A stretch of DNA of 64,000 nucleotides from Sapria himalayana. Lineage: Eukaryota; Streptophyta; Magnoliopsida; Malpighiales; Rafflesiaceae. The number at the start of each line of letters is the position of its first letter. Position 1 is the stretch's first letter. Positions 27,501 to 43,360 of this stretch are shown here, piece after piece. The stretch lies in contig JAREIK010011483.1 of NCBI GenBank assembly GCA_029783825.1, positions 62,001-126,000 of the forward strand, given 5' to 3'. The notes below the pieces were generated by a model. It did not search any database. It had not been told where the DNA came from and was given only the letters and a program-made list of their open reading frames with translations. The translations under genes were made by a program, and so were the position numbers.

Positions 27501-29900
27501 TTTATTATTTTTTGATATTTTGAAAGGTTATAACCTTTGAAAATATAATAATTTTTAATTTTTTTTCAAAGGTGAATTCAATATTTAGTTATAATAATCA
27601 TTATATTTATATTTCATATAAATTCAATATAAATAATTTTATTGATAAATATTCTAATAATTATCAAAAAATAAAATAATAATCTATTATTAATAAGATA
27701 GATATCAATTAAAAAATAATTACAAAACCAAAAATGATAAAGAAACAAAGCAAAATATATTACTATATAATAATTTTTGTTTTGAACTTCTTTTTTCTTT
27801 TTAAAAGTTTTTCTATATTTTTTTGATGAAAAATAATTTATTTAAATTATATTTGTCTAATTCATAATTTATTTTGTAATTAATATTTATATAAAAATAA
27901 ACAAATAAATATTAAAATGAATATTTAAAATTATAATGAAAAAAAATGATAGTTATTCTTTATTATTTAAGGTAAACCGGTTTAATTTAAATTATATCTA
28001 TCTTCCTAATAATTTATGTTGTAATTAATATTTCTAAAAAAATAATCCGTTAAATAATTAAAATAAAAATTTAAAATTATTTGAATAAAAATTAAAATGA
28101 GATTTATCAATTATTATTAATGTAAATTAGTTTAATAGTTTATGTATTTAGGGGTTGTGTCGTTTAGAAGTTAAGTAATTTATGTTTTTTTGGCATTTAG
28201 TGGTTTATAGGTTCTATTTAAACAATGAAATAACAATAAAATTATTTTTGATATTTTTTCACATTTTCAAAAGATATAACATATGAAAATATAATAATTT
28301 TTAAATTTTTTTCAAATGTAAATATAATATTAAGTTATAATAATCTTAATAATTATAAGTCATTTAAATTCAATATAAATAATTACAGTGCTAGATATTA
28401 TAATAATGATCAAGAAAAATTTAATAAACTATTATTAATAAGATATATATTATTTAAATTATATTTGCAAAATCTAAATTTATTCAAAATCAAAGTAAAA
28501 TATATACTAAATAATAATTTATTTTAATGTTTTGCTTTTTTATTAGTTTATATTTTTGTTTTTATAAATAAATTATTTAAATTATATTTGTTTTACTCAT
28601 AATTTATTTTATAATTTATAATTCTATAATAATAAACTAATAAATAATTAAAATGAATATTTAAAATTATAATAAATACAAATAAAATTGAGATTTATTA
28701 TTTATTATTCAGGATATACCGGTTTAATTATTTAAGTATTTTGGTGTTTTCTAGTTTAGGAGTTTAGTGATTTAATTGTTTAGAACTTTAGTGATTTATA
28801 GTTTTTATTTAAAGAATGGAAAAACAAAAAATATAATTTTTAGATTTTTTTTAATTTTTGAAGGTTATAACCTTTGAAAATATAATAATTTTTAATTTTA
28901 TTTAAATGTGAATATAATATTTAGTAATAATTATCTTAATTATTATATATAATGTGAACTCAATATAAATAATTTTTTTGATAGATATTATAATAATGAT
29001 CAATAAATAAATTAATAAACTAGTATTTATAAGAAAGATAAATATTAAAATATAATTGTAAAATCTAAAATGATTCAAAATCAAAATAAGATATATTACT
29101 AAATACTAATTATTTATTTCTAAAAATTTTCCTTTTTTTATTAGCATTTTTTTAATGAAAAATAAATTATTTAAACTTTATATGTTGCACTAATAATTTA
29201 TTTTGTAATTAATATTTCTATAAAAATAAACTGATAAATAATTAAAATGAATATTTAAAATTATAATGAATACTAATAAAAATTAGATTTATGATTTATT
29301 TTTTGGAATATACTAATTTATTGTTTGAAGTATTTATGGGCTTCGGGGTTTAGTAGTTTAGTCATTTAGTGGTTTATAGGGTTTATATAAAAAATAAAAT
29401 AACAAAAAATTTATTTTTATTATTTTTTTTCATTTTTGAATGTTATAACCTTTCAAAATATAATAATTTATGATTTTTTTTGAAAAGTGAATATAATATG
29501 AAGTTATAATAATCATAATAATTATATATTATATAAATTCAATTTAAACTATTTTATTGATATATATTATAATAATGATTATATAAAAGTAATAAACAAT
29601 TATTAATTAGATATATTTTGTTTAAAATATATTTTATAAAACCTAAAATGATTCAAAATCAAAGTGAAATATTTTACGAAATATTAATTTTAAATTTTAA
29701 ATATTTGTATCAATTAATAAGCCTATATATTTTTTGATGAAAAATAAAATATTAAAATTATATTTGTCTCACTATTAATTTATTTTTTAATTTATATATC
29801 TATAAAAATAAACATATAAATAATTAAAATGTAAATTTTAAATTGTAATGAATACTAATAAAAATGAGATTTATGATTTATTATTTAGGGTATAACTATT
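24512..29900 (-). repeat. AT-rich satellite array, reverse orientation, block 3
   Basis: Order: I (24.55 kb), J (25.15), H-like (25.73), a junction near 26,170 where several monomers seen in the paralogous block (H, E and part of D at 55.7-56.8 kb) are missing, then D (26.3), F (26.83), G (27.4), long-form F (28.0-28.16), D (28.77) and C (29.34). Cores are well preserved at about 27,528 and 28,861. The ORFs at 25,757-25,951 (plus) and 28,902-29,084 (minus) are the two recurrent monomer-linked frames and not genes. Confidence 0.9.
26252..26335. repeat. 36-bp tandem repeat inside a monomer
   Basis: The 36-bp unit starting TTAAATTTTTTATTTAAAGA occurs at 26,252 and 26,288, with a partial third start at 26,324. 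The single-copy version is in the D-class monomer near 56,870. It sits just right of the junction (about 26,170-26,230) at which this block has lost monomers relative to its paralogue, so the slip may belong to the same event. Confidence 0.8.
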
Positions 29901-31436
29901 TAATTGTTTAAGTTTTTTGTGGTTTTGGGGTTATAAGTTTATTGATTTATATGTTTACACATTTAGGTGTTTATAAGTTTAATTTAATCAAAGAAATAAC
30001 ACAAAATTTATTTTTATGAATTTTTGTGATTTTCAAATGTTATAACCTTTAAAAATATAATAATTTTTTAATAGTTATAAAATATGAATACAATACTTAG
30101 TTATAATAATCTTAAAAATTATATTTGTTGTAAATTCAATATAAAAAAATTTATTAATATATATTATTATAATGATCAAAAAATAAAATAATAAACTATT
30201 ATTAATAAGATAGATATTAATTAAAATATATTTGTTGAAACCAAAATAATTCAAAATCAAAGTAAATTATATTACTAAATAAAATTTTAAATTTTTGAAA
30301 TTTTGTTTATTTTTATAAGCTTATTTTTTAATAAAAAATAATTTATTTAAATTATATATGTCTCACTCATTATTTAATTTGTAAATAATATATCTATAAA
30401 AATAAACTAAAAAATAAATAAAATGAATATTTAAAATTTATAATGAATACAAATAAATATGATATTTATTATTTATTATTTAGGTTATATATGTTTAATG
30501 GTTTAAGTATTTAGGGGATTTTGGTGTTTAGGAGTCTAGAGATTTAAATGTTTAGGCATTTAGTGGTTTATAAGTTTTATTTAAATAATAAAAAAATTAT
30601 TTTTGTGATTTTTAATCATTTTTGAAGGTTATAACCTTTGAAAATATAATTATTTTTAAATTTTCTTCAGATGTAAATATAATATTTTGTTATAATAATC
30701 TTATTAATTATAAGACATTTAAATTGAATATTAGTAATTTTATTGTCAGATATTATAAAAATCATCAAATAATACCTTAATAAACTTTTATTAATAAGAT
30801 TCATAGCAATTAAAATATAATTGCAAGACCTTTATATAAATATTCAAAATCAAAGTAAAATATATTACAAAATAATACTTTTTGTTTTTTAAATTTTTAC
30901 TTCTTTTTATAAGCTTATATTTTTTATGATTGAAAATAAATTATTAGATTTATATTTAAAATAATAATGAATACAAATTAAAATGAGATTTATTATTTAT
31001 TATTTGTGGTATACCTATTTAATGGTTTGATTATTTAGACATTTGTCATTTAGGAGTTTATTAATTTATGTTTTTAGGCATTTAGTGGTTTATAGGTTTT
31101 ATTTATATAATAAAAATTAAAAAAAAATTTTTAGATTTTTTCTGATTTTCAAAGGTTATAACCATAAAAAATAAATTAATATTTAAAATTTTTTGAAATG
31201 TGAATATAATATTTAGTTATAATAATATTAATAATTATATATGATATAAATTCAATATAAATAATTTTATTTATAGAAATTATAATAATGATAAAAATGT
31301 AAATTAATAAACTATTAATAATAAGATAGATATTAATTAAAAAATATTTACCAAACCCAAATTGATTCAAAATTAAAGTAAAATATATTACTGGATAATA
31401 ATTTATAAATTTTAAATTATTACTTCTTTTATAATC

Positions 31437-31458
31437 ATATATATATATATATATATAT
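31437..31458. repeat. (AT)11 microsatellite
   Basis: An uninterrupted run of 11 AT units in the position where other monomers have AAGCTTATATATTTTTT. It is a simple expansion of the local TATATA of the monomer and is found at this length in no other copy in the window. Confidence 0.95.
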
Positions 31459-34400
31459 TTTGATTAAAAATAAATTATTTAAATTATATATGTCGCACTC
31501 ATAATTTATTTTGTAATAAAAATTTCTATAAACATAAACTAATAAATAATTAAAAGAATATTTAAAATAATAATAAATTGAAATAAAAATTTAATTTATT
31601 AAGTAATATATAGCGGTTTAATGGTTTATGTATTTAGGCATTACGGGGTTTAAGAGTTTACTGGTATAAGTATGTATGCATTTAGTGGTTTATAGGTTTT
31701 ATTTAAAAAATAAAATAACCTAAAATTTATTTTTATTATTTTTTCATATTTCCAATGGTTATAACCTTTGTAAATATAATAATTTTTAAATTTTTTTCAA
31801 AAGTGAATTCAATATTTAGTTATAATAATTATTATATTTATATATCATATAAATTCAATATACACAATTTTATTGATAAATATTATAATAATGATCAATA
31901 AAAAATTAATAAACAATTATTAATAAGATAGATATCGATTAAAATACAAATACAAAATCTAAAATGATTCAAAAGGAGAGCAAAATATTTACTATATAAT
32001 AAATTTTAGTTTTTAAATTTTTTATTCTTTTTATAAGTTTATCTATTTCTTTCGATGAAAAATAATTTATATAAATTATATTTGTCTAACTCATAATTTA
32101 TTTTGTAATTAATATTTATATAACAATAAACAAAAAAATAATTAAAATAAATATTTAAAATTATAATGAAAAAAATAATATTTAGATTTATTATTTATTA
32201 TTTAGGGTTACCAGTTTAAAAGGATTATTATTTATTATTTAGGGTTTTAGAGATTTAGGAGTTATTGAATTAAGTGTTTAGGCATTTAGTGGTTTATAGG
32301 TTTATTTAAATAATAAATTATCAAAAATATATATTTTTTTATTTTTTCACATTTTCAAAGGTTATAAACTTTGAAAATATAATAATTTTAAATTTTTTTT
32401 CAAATGTGAATTCAATATTTACTTATAATAATGATTATATATAAATATCAAATAAATTCAAATAAACAATTTTATTGATAAATATTCTAATAATGATCAA
32501 AAAATAAATTAATAATCTATTATTAATAAAATAGATATCAATAAAATATAATTACAAAACCAATAATGATCCAGATGCATAGCAAATTATATTATTATAT
32601 AATAATTTTTTGTTTTTAATTTTTTTTTCTTTTTATAAGTTTATCTATATTTTTTTTGATGAAAAATAATTTATATAAATTATAATTGTTTCACACATAA
32701 TTTATTTTGCTATTAATATTTATATAAAAATAAACAAATAAATAATTAAGATGAATATTAAAATTATAATGAAAAAAATAAAATGAGATTTATTGTTTAT
32801 TATTTAGGATATCTTCTTAAAAAAATTATATATTTAGGGTTTTCGAGATTTAGAAGTTATTCATTTAAGTATCTATGCATTTAGTGGTTTATAGATTTTA
32901 TTTAAACAATGAAATAACAAATAAATTATTTTTGATATTTTTTCAAATTTTCAAAGGATATAACCTTTGAAAATATAATAATTTTAAAATTTTTAAAAAA
33001 TGTGAATACAATATTTAGTAATAATAATTATTATAACAATATATAATATAAACTAAATATAAAAAATTTTATTGATAGATATTATATCAATTATTAAAAA
33101 ATAAATTAATAAACTATTATTAATATTATATATATAAATTAAAATTTAATTACAAAAACTAAAATGATTAAAAATCAAAGTAAATTTATTACTAAATAAT
33201 AATTTTTGTTTTTTAGTTTTTGACTCATTTTATAAAATTATATATTTTTTTGATAAAAAATAAATTATTTAAATTATATTTTTATCACTCATAATTTATT
33301 TTGTAATTAATATTTCAATAAATTATTTAAATTATATTTAAGGTTTACTAGTTTAAAGGTTTAAGTATTTAGGGGCTTCGGGGTTTAAAAGTTTAGAGAT
33401 TTATGTGTTTAGGTATTTAATGGTTTATAAGATTTATTTAAACAATGATATTACAAAAAATTTATTTTTTGTTATTTTTTCTCATTTTTGAAGATGATAA
33501 CCTTTGAAAATATAACAATTTTTAAATTTTTTAAAATGTGAATACTATATTTAGTTTTGATAATATTAATAATTATATATCATATAAATTCAATATAAAC
33601 AATTATATTGATAGATATTATATTAATGATCGAAAAATAAATTAATAAACTATTATAAATAAGATATATATTATTTAAAATATATTTGCAAAACCTAAAT
33701 TTATTCAAAATCAAAGTAAAATAAATTACTAAATAATAATGTTTTTGATGTTTGCTTATTTTAATAAGTTTATATTTTTTGTTCTTAAAAGTATATTCTT
33801 TAAATTATATTTTTCTTCCTCATAATATATTTTGTAATTTATAATTCTATAAAAATAAACTAAAAAAAATTAAAATGAATATTTAAAATTATAATGAATA
33901 CAAATAAATGTGAGATTTATTATTTATTATTCGGTATATACAGTTTTAATGGTTTAGGTATTTAGGTGTTTTGGGGTTTAGTGATTTAAGTGTTTATGCC
34001 TTTAGTGATTTATGGTTTTTATTTAAAGAATTAAAAAATAAAAAAATTAATTTATTGTTTTTTTTAATTTTGAAGGTTATAACCTTTGAAAATATAATAA
34101 TTTTTAAATTTTTTTAAATTTGAATTTAATATTTAGTTATAATAATCTTAATAATTATATATAATAAAACTCAATATAAATAATTTATTAATAGATATTA
34201 TAATAAAGATCAATAAATAATTAATAAAGTATTATTAAAAATAATGATATAAATTAAAACATAAATGCAAAATCTAAAATGATACAAAATCAAAATAAAA
34301 TATTTTACTAAATAATAAATTTTTGTTTTTAAAATTGTGCCTATTTTTATAAGCTTATATTTTTTTGATGAAATATAAATTATTAAGTATATCTGTCTCA

Positions 34401-36689
34401 CTAATAATTTATTTTGTAATTAATATTTTTATAAAAATAAACTGATAAATAATTAAAATAAAAATTTAAAATTATACTGAATAAAAATTAAAATGAGATT
34501 TATGATTTATTATTAATGTACACTTGTTTAATGGTTTAAGTATTTAGAAGTTTTGTCGTTTAAGAGGTTAGCAATTTATGTTTTTAGGCATTTAGTGGTT
34601 TATAGGTTTTATTTAAACAATAAAATAACAATAAAAAATTTGAAATTTTTTCTTATTTTCATAGGTTATAACCTTTGAAAATATAATAATATTTAAAATT
34701 TTTTGAAATGTGAATATAATATTTAGTTATTTTAATATTAATAAATATATATCATTTAAATTAAATATAAATAATTTTATTGATAGATAAAATAATAATG
34801 ATGAAAAGTTAAATTAATAAACTATTAATAATAAGATAGATATTAATTAAAAAATATTTACAATACCCAAATCAATTCAAGATTAAACTATTATAAATTA
34901 ATGTATAATAATTTTAATTTTTAAATTTTTACATCTTTTATAAGCTTATATTTTTTTTAATTAAAAATAAATTATTTAAATTATATTTGTCACACTCTTA
35001 ATTTATTTTGTAATAAATATTTTATAAAAATAAACTAATAAATAATTTAAATCAATATTTAAAATTATAATAAATAAAATAAAAATTAGATTTATTAATT
35101 ATTAAGTAGTATATAGCTGTTTAATAGTTTATATATTTAGGAGTTTACTAATTTTCCTATATATGCATTTAGTGGTTTATATGTTTTATTTAAAAAATAA
35201 AATAACAAAAAATTTATTTTGTTATTTTTTGATATTTTCAAAGGTTATAACCTTTGAAAATACATTAAATTTAAAATTTTTTTCTAAAGTGAATACAATC
35301 TTTAGTCATAATAATCATTATATTTATATATCATGTAAATTCAATATAAACAATTTTATTGATAAATATTCTAATAATGATCAAAAAATAAATAAATAAT
35401 CTATTATTAATAAGATAGATATCAATTAAAATATAATTACAAAACCTAAAATGATTTAGAAGCAAAACAAAATATATTACTATATAATAATTTTTTGTTT
35501 TGAATTTTTTTTTCTTTTAAAAAGTTTATGTATATTTTTTTGATGAAAAATAATTTATATAAATTATATTTGTCTAACTCATTATTTATTCTGTAATTAA
35601 TATATTTATAAAAATAAACAAATAAATAATTAAAATTAATATTTAAAATTATAATGAAAAAAAATTGATTTTTTATTTATTATTTAGGGATACCAGTTTA
35701 ATTTAAATTAGATATTTCTCACTAATAATTTATTTTGTAATTAATATTTCTATAAAAATAAACTGATAAATATATAAATAAAAATTTAAAATTATACTAA
35801 ATAAAATTAAAATTGAGATTAATGATTTATTATTACTATATACCAGTTTAATGTATTAAGTATTTAGAGGTTTGTTCATTTAGGATTTTAGCAATTTATG
35901 TTTTAGGCTTTTAGTGGTTTATACGTTTTATTTAAAAAAATAAAATATCAAAAAAAAATTTATAATTTTTTATCATTTTATAGGTTATAACCTTTGAAAA
36001 TATAATAATATTTAAAATTTTTTGAAATGTGAATATAATACTTAGTTATAATAATATTAATTTATATATCATATAAATTCAATATAAACAATTTTATTGA
36101 TTTATATTATAATAATGATCAAAATTAAATTTATAAACTATTGATATTAAGATAGATATTAATTAAAAAATAATTACAAAACCCAAATTGATTCAAAATA
36201 ATAGTAAAATATATTTCTGGATAACAATTTTAATTTTTAAATTTTTACTTATTTTATAAGGATATATATTTTTTAAATTATATTTGTCGCACTCATAATT
36301 TATTTTGTAATAAATATTTCTATAAAAATAAACTAATAAATAATTAAAATGAATTTTTAAAATTATAAAAAATAGTTTTAAAAATTAGATTTATTAATTA
36401 TTAATATTATATAGTGGTTTAATGGTTTATGTATTTTGGCATTATGGGGTTTAGGAGTTTACTGATTTAACTGTGTATGCATTTAGTGGCTTATAGGTGT
36501 TATTTATAAAAATATATCAAAAAATTTATTTTTTTATTTTTGATATTTCCAAAGTTTATAACCTTTGAAAATATAATAATTTTAAATTTTATTCATAAGA
36601 GAATACTATATTTAGTTATAATAATCATTTTATTTATATATCATATAAATTCAATATAAATATATTTATTGATAAATATTCTAATAAAG

Positions 36690-37420
36690 ATCGAAGAATA
36701 AATTATAATGAAAAAAATAATATTGAGATTTATTATTTATTATTTAGGGTATACCTGTTTAAAATGATTATCTATTTTAAAAATAAATCATTAAAATTAT
36801 ATATAATATAAACTAATTCAAATTAATTTTATTGATAGCTATGATATTAATTATCAAAATATAAATTAATAAACTATTATTAATATGATAGATATAAATT
36901 AAATATAAATAATTTTAATGACAGATATTATAATAATGATCAAAAATTAAATTAATAAACTATTATTAATAATATAAATATTAATTAAAATATATTTACA
37001 TTACACAAAATGATTCAAAATCAAATAAAAATATATTACTAAACAATAATATTTAATTTTTAAATTTTCCATCTTTTTATAAGCTTATATTTTTTTATGA
37101 TTAAAAATAAATTATTTAAATATTATCTCTCACTCGAAATTTTTTGAAATAATTTTTGTAAAAAATTAAAATATAAATAATTTTTAAATTTTTTTCAAAA
37201 GTGAATACAATATTTATTTATAATAATCATAATAATTATATATCATATAAATTAAATATAAATAATTTTATTCATAGATATTCTAATAATTATCAAAAAA
37301 TAAATTAAAAATCTATTATGAATAACATTGATATTACTTAAAATATAATATCAAAACCTAAAATGATTGAAAAGTAAAGCAAAAATATATTACTTAATAA
37401 TAAATTAATTAATAAACTAG
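36690..37420. repeat. Scrambled satellite segment with clustered deletion junctions
   Basis: Monomer continuity breaks several times within 730 bp: near 36,705 (G to H), 36,780 (H cut short), 36,900 (a jump to the AATATAAATAATTTTAATGA region of an I unit), 37,165 (a jump to TTTTTAAATTTTTTTCAAAA) and 37,400 (a jump to a D-like AACTAGTATTAATAAG). Pieces match the 22.7-25.5 kb and 52.2-55.0 kb blocks in order, with the solo LTR and most of the monomers between them removed. This is therefore a third, heavily deleted copy of that region. Confidence 0.6.
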
Positions 37421-40400
37421 TATTAATAAGAATGCTATAAATTAAAATATAATTGCAAAATCTAAAATAATTCAAAATCAAAATAAGATATATTAATAAA
37501 AAATAATTTTTATTTTTAAAATATTGCCTCTTTTTAGAAGCATATATATTTTTTTATGAAAAATAAATTATTTAAATTATATCAGTCTCACTAATAATTT
37601 ATTTTGTAATTAAAATTTCTATAAAAATAAACTGATAAATAATTAAAATGAATATTTACAATTATAATGAATATTAATAAAAATGAGAATTATTATTTAT
37701 TATTTAAACTATACAAATTTAATGTTTTGAGTATTTATGAGCTTCGTGGATTAGAAGTTTAGTCAATTTAGTATTTAGACATTTATTGGTTTATAGGTTT
37801 TATTTAGTAAATAAAATAAAATAAAGTTTTTTTGTTATTTTTTCTCATTTTTGAAGATTATAACCTTTGAAAATATAATAATTTTTAATTTTTTTTTGAA
37901 AAGTGAATACAATATGAAGTTAATAATCATAATAATTAAATATCATATAAATTCAATATAAATTATTTTATTGGTATATATTATAATAATGATCATACAA
38001 AAGATTAATAAACAATTATTAATCAGATAAATATTGTTTAAATTATATTTGAAAAACCTAAAATGATTCAAAATCAAAGTGAAATATTTTCCTAAATATT
38101 AATTTTAAATTTTTAAATTTTTGTATCCATTATATTCTTATATATTTTTGATGAAAAATAAATTTTTTAAATTATATTTGTCTCTCTAATAATTTATTTT
38201 TTAATTTATATTTCTATAAAAATAAACTAATAAATAATTAAGAGTATGTTTAAAAAAATAATGAATACTAATAAAAATGAGATTTATTATTTATTATATA
38301 TAGTATACTAGTTTAATGGTAAAATTATTTAGGGGTTTTTGTTTAGAAGTTTAGCAATTTATGTTTTTAGGCATTTAGTGGTTTATAGGTTTTATTTATA
38401 TAATAAAAATAATAAAAAAATTTTTGATTTTTTCTCATTTTCAAAGGTTATAATCTTTGAAAAAAAAAATAATTTTTAAAATATTTTGAAATGTGAATAC
38501 CATGTATAATTATATTAATCTTACTAATTATATATCATATAAATTAAATATAAACAATTTTAATGATATATATTATTAATAATGATCAAAAATTAAATTA
38601 ACAAACTTTTATAAAAATCTAAATATTAATTAAAATATATTTACATAACACAAAATTATTCAAAATCAAATCAAAATATATTACTAAATAAAAATATTTA
38701 ATTTTTAAATTTTTCTTTCTTTTATAAGCTTATATTTTTTTGATTAAATATAAATTATTTTACTATTATTTGTCTCATTTTAAATTTATTTCGAATTAAT
38801 TTTTCTAAAAAATTAAACTATAAATAATTAAAATGAATATTTAACATTATAATAAATATAAATATAAATGAGATTTATTATTTAATAAGTAGAATATAGC
38901 TATTAAAAAGGATTATCTATTTAGGGGTTTCGGGGTTTATGAGCTTAATTATTTATGTAAGTAATGATTTAATGATCTACAGGTTTTATTTAAAAAATAA
39001 AATAACAAAAAAAAATTTTTTATTATTTTTTATCATTTTTTATGGTTATAACATTTGAAAATATAATAATTTTCAAATTTGTTTCAAAACTGAATACAAT
39101 ATTTATTTATAATAATCATAATAATTATATATCAAAAAATAAACAATATAAACAATTTTATTGATAGATATTCTAATAATTATCAAAAAATAATTAATAA
39201 TCTATTATGAATAAGATTGATATTACTTAAAATATAATATCAAAACCTAAAATGATTCAAAAGCAAAGCAAAATATATAACTAAATAATAATTATTTGTT
39301 TTTAAATTTTATTCTTTTATAAGCTTATCTATTTTTGATGAAAAATATGTTTTATAAATTATATTTTTAACTCATAATTTATTTTATAATTAATACAGAT
39401 ATACAAATAAAAAACTAATAATCAAAATGATTTTTTTAATTATAATGAAAACAAATAAAAATGAGATTTATTAATTATTATTTAGTGTATACCAGTTTAA
39501 AGGATTATCTATATTCGGGTATCGAGATTTTGTTAGTTAGTGATTTAAGTGTTTAGGCATTTAGTGGTGTATAGGATTTATTTAAACAATGAAATAACAA
39601 AAAAAATATATATTTTTCTATTTTTTCACATGTTCAAAGGTTTATAATCTTTCAAAACATAAAAATTATAAATCTTTTTTCAAAAGTCAATACAATATTT
39701 AGTTATAATAATTATTAATTTTATATATCATATAAATTCAATATAAACATTTTTATTTATAAATATTCTAATAATGCTCAAAAAATAAATTAATAATCTA
39801 TTATTAATAAGATATATATCATTTAAAATATAATTACAAATATTAAAATGATTCAGAAGATAAGCAAAATATATTACTATATAATAATTTGTTGTTTTGA
39901 AATTTGTTTTTTAAAATTTATCTATATTTTTTTTGATGAAAAATAATTTATATAAATTATATTTGTTTAACACAATTTATTTTGTAATTAATATTTATAT
40001 AAAAATATAGAAATAAATAATTAAAATGAATATTAAAATTTTAATGAAAAAAAAATAAGTTTTATTATTTAGGGTATACCAGTTTAATTTAAATTAGATC
40101 TATCTAACTAATAATTTATTTTGTAATTAATATTTATATAAAAATAAACTGATAAATAATTAAAATAAAAATTTAAAATTAAACTGAATAAAAATAAAAA
40201 TGAAATTTATGATTTATAATTAATGTATACCAGTTTAATTGTTTAAGTATTTAGAGGTTTTGTCATTTTAGAGTTTAGCATTTTATACTTTTAGGCATTT
40301 AGTGGTTTATAGGTTTTATTTAAACAATAAAATAACAAAAAAAATTTAGTAATTTTTTCTAATTTTCATAGGTCATAACCTTTGAAAATATAATAATATT

Positions 40401-43360
40401 TAATATTTTTGAAATGTGAATATAATATTTAGTTATAATAATATTAATAATTATATATCATATAAATTCAATATAAACAATTTTATTGATATATATTATT
40501 ATAATGATCAAAAATTAAATTATTAAACTATTAATAATAAGATTGATATTCATTAAAAAATATTTAAAAAACCTAAATTGAATCAAAATTAAAGTAAAAT
40601 ATATTACTTAATAATAATTTTTAATTTTTAAATTTTTACTAATTTTATAAGCGTAATACTTTGATTGATTAAAAATAAATTATTTAAATTATATTTCTCA
40701 CACTCATAATTTATTTTGTAATAAATATTTGTATAGAAATAAACTAATAAATAATTAAAATAAAAATTTAAAATTATAATAAATAGAAATAAAAATTAGA
40801 TTTATTAATTATTAAGTAGTATATAGCGGTTAATGGTTTATGTATTTAGGCATTACGAGATTTAGGAGTTTACTATTTAACTGTGTATGCATTTAGTGGT
40901 TATAGGTTTTATTTAAAAAATAAATAAACAAAACATTTATTTTTATTATTTTTTGATATATTCAATTGTTATAACCTTTGATAATATAATAATTTTTAAA
41001 TTTTGTTTCAAAGTTAATATAATATTTAGTTATAGTAATCATTATATTTATATTTCATATAAATTCAATATAAATAATTTTATTGATAAATATTCTAAAA
41101 ATGATCAAAAAATAAATTAATAATCTATTATTAATAAGATATATATCAATTAAAATATAATTACAATACCTAAAATGATTCAGAAGGAAAGCAAAATATA
41201 TTACTATATAATAAATTTTTGTTTTGAAATTTTTTTTTCTTTTTATAAGTTTATCTATATTTTTGATGAAAACTAATTTATATAAATTATATTTGTTTAA
41301 CTCATAATTTATATAGTAATTAATATTTAATAAAAATAAACAAATAAATAATTAAAATGAATATTTTAAATTATAATAAAAAATTAATATTGAGATTTAT
41401 TATATATTATTTAGGGTATACCAGTTTAAAAGGATTATCTATTTATGGTTTTCTAGATTTCGAAGTCATTGACTTAAGTGTTTAAGCATTTAGTAGTTTA
41501 TAGGATTTATTTAAACAATGAAATAACAAAAAAATTATTTTTGATATTTTCTCACATTTTCAAAGGTTATAACCTTGGAAAATTTAATAATTTTAAATTT
41601 TTATGAAAAATGTGAATACAATATTTAGTAATAAGAATCATTATAATTTTATATAATATAAACTAAATATAAATATTTTATTGATAGATTGATATCAATT
41701 ATCAAAAAATAAATTAATATGCTATTATTAATAAGATAGATATAAATTAAAATATAATTGCAAACCTAAAATTATTCAAAATCAAAGTAAAATTTATTAC
41801 CAAATAATAATTTTGTTTTTTAGTTTATGATTCATTTTATAAGCTTATATTTTTTTTGGTGAAAAATAAATTATTTAAATTATATTTAATGTTTACGAGT
41901 TTAAAGTTTTAAGTATTTAGGGGCTTTTGTGTTTTGTAGCTTATAGACTTAAGAGTTTAGTCATTTAGTGGTCTATAAGTTTTATTTAAACAATGATATA
42001 ACAAAAAATTTATTTTTATTTTTCTTTCTAATTTTTGAAGGTTAACCTTTGAAAATATAAAATTTTTAAATTTTTTTCAAATGTAAATATAATATTTAGT
42101 TATAATAATCTTAATAAATATAAGTCATTTAAATTCAATATAAATAATCACATTGCAAGATATTATAATAATTATCAATAAATAAATTAATAAACTATTA
42201 TTAATTAGATAGATATTATTTAAAATATATTTTCAAAATCTAAATTTATTCAAAATCAAAGTATATATTACTGAATAATAATTTTTTTTAATATTTTCCT
42301 TTTTTTATAAGTTTATATTTTTGTTATTAAAAATAAATTATTTAAATTATATTTGTCTTCCTCATAATTTATTTTGTAATTTATAATTCTATAAAAATAA
42401 ACTAATAAATAATTAAAATAAATATTTAAAATTATAATGAATACAAAAAAAATTGAGATTTATTATTTATTATTCAGGATAGACATGTTTAATGGTTTAA
42501 TTATTTAGGTGTTTTAGGGTTTAGTCATTTAATTGTTTATGCCTTTGGTGATTTTATCTAATTTTAGAAGGTTATAACCTTTGAAAATATAATAATTTTT
42601 AATTTTTTTAAAAATGTGAATATAATATTTAGTTATAATAATCTTCATAATCTATTATTAATATTTAGTTATAATATTTTAATTATATATAATCTAAAAT
42701 CAATATAAATAATTTTATTAATAGTTATTATAATAATGATCAATAAAAAAATTAATAAACTATTATTAATTTGAATGATCTAAATTAAAATATAATTGCA
42801 AAATTTAAAATTATTTAAAATTAAATTAAAATAAATTACTAAATAATAATATTTTGTTTTAAAAATTTTGCCTCTTTTTATGATCTTATATTTTTTTGAT
42901 GAAAAATAAATTATTTATATTATATCCGTCTCACTAATAATTTATTTTGTTATTAATATTTCAATAAAAATAAACTGATAAATAATTAAAATGAATATTT
43001 AAAATTATAATAAATACTAATAAAAATGAGATTTATTATTTATTATTTAGAGTATACTAATTTAAAGGCTTATGTATTTATGGGCTTCGGGATTTAGGAG
43101 TTTAGTCATTAAGAATTTAGGTATTTTGTGGTTTATAAATTTTATTTAAAAAATCTAATAACAAAAAATTTATTTTTTTTTTCTTATTTTCAAAAGTTAT
43201 AACCTTTGAAAAGTTAATAATTTTTAAATTTTTTTAATATGTGAAAATATTATTATGTAATAATAATCTAAATAATTATATATTATGTAAATTCAATATA
43301 AATAATTTTTTTTATAGATATTATGATAACGATATTAAAATAAAATAATAAACTATTATT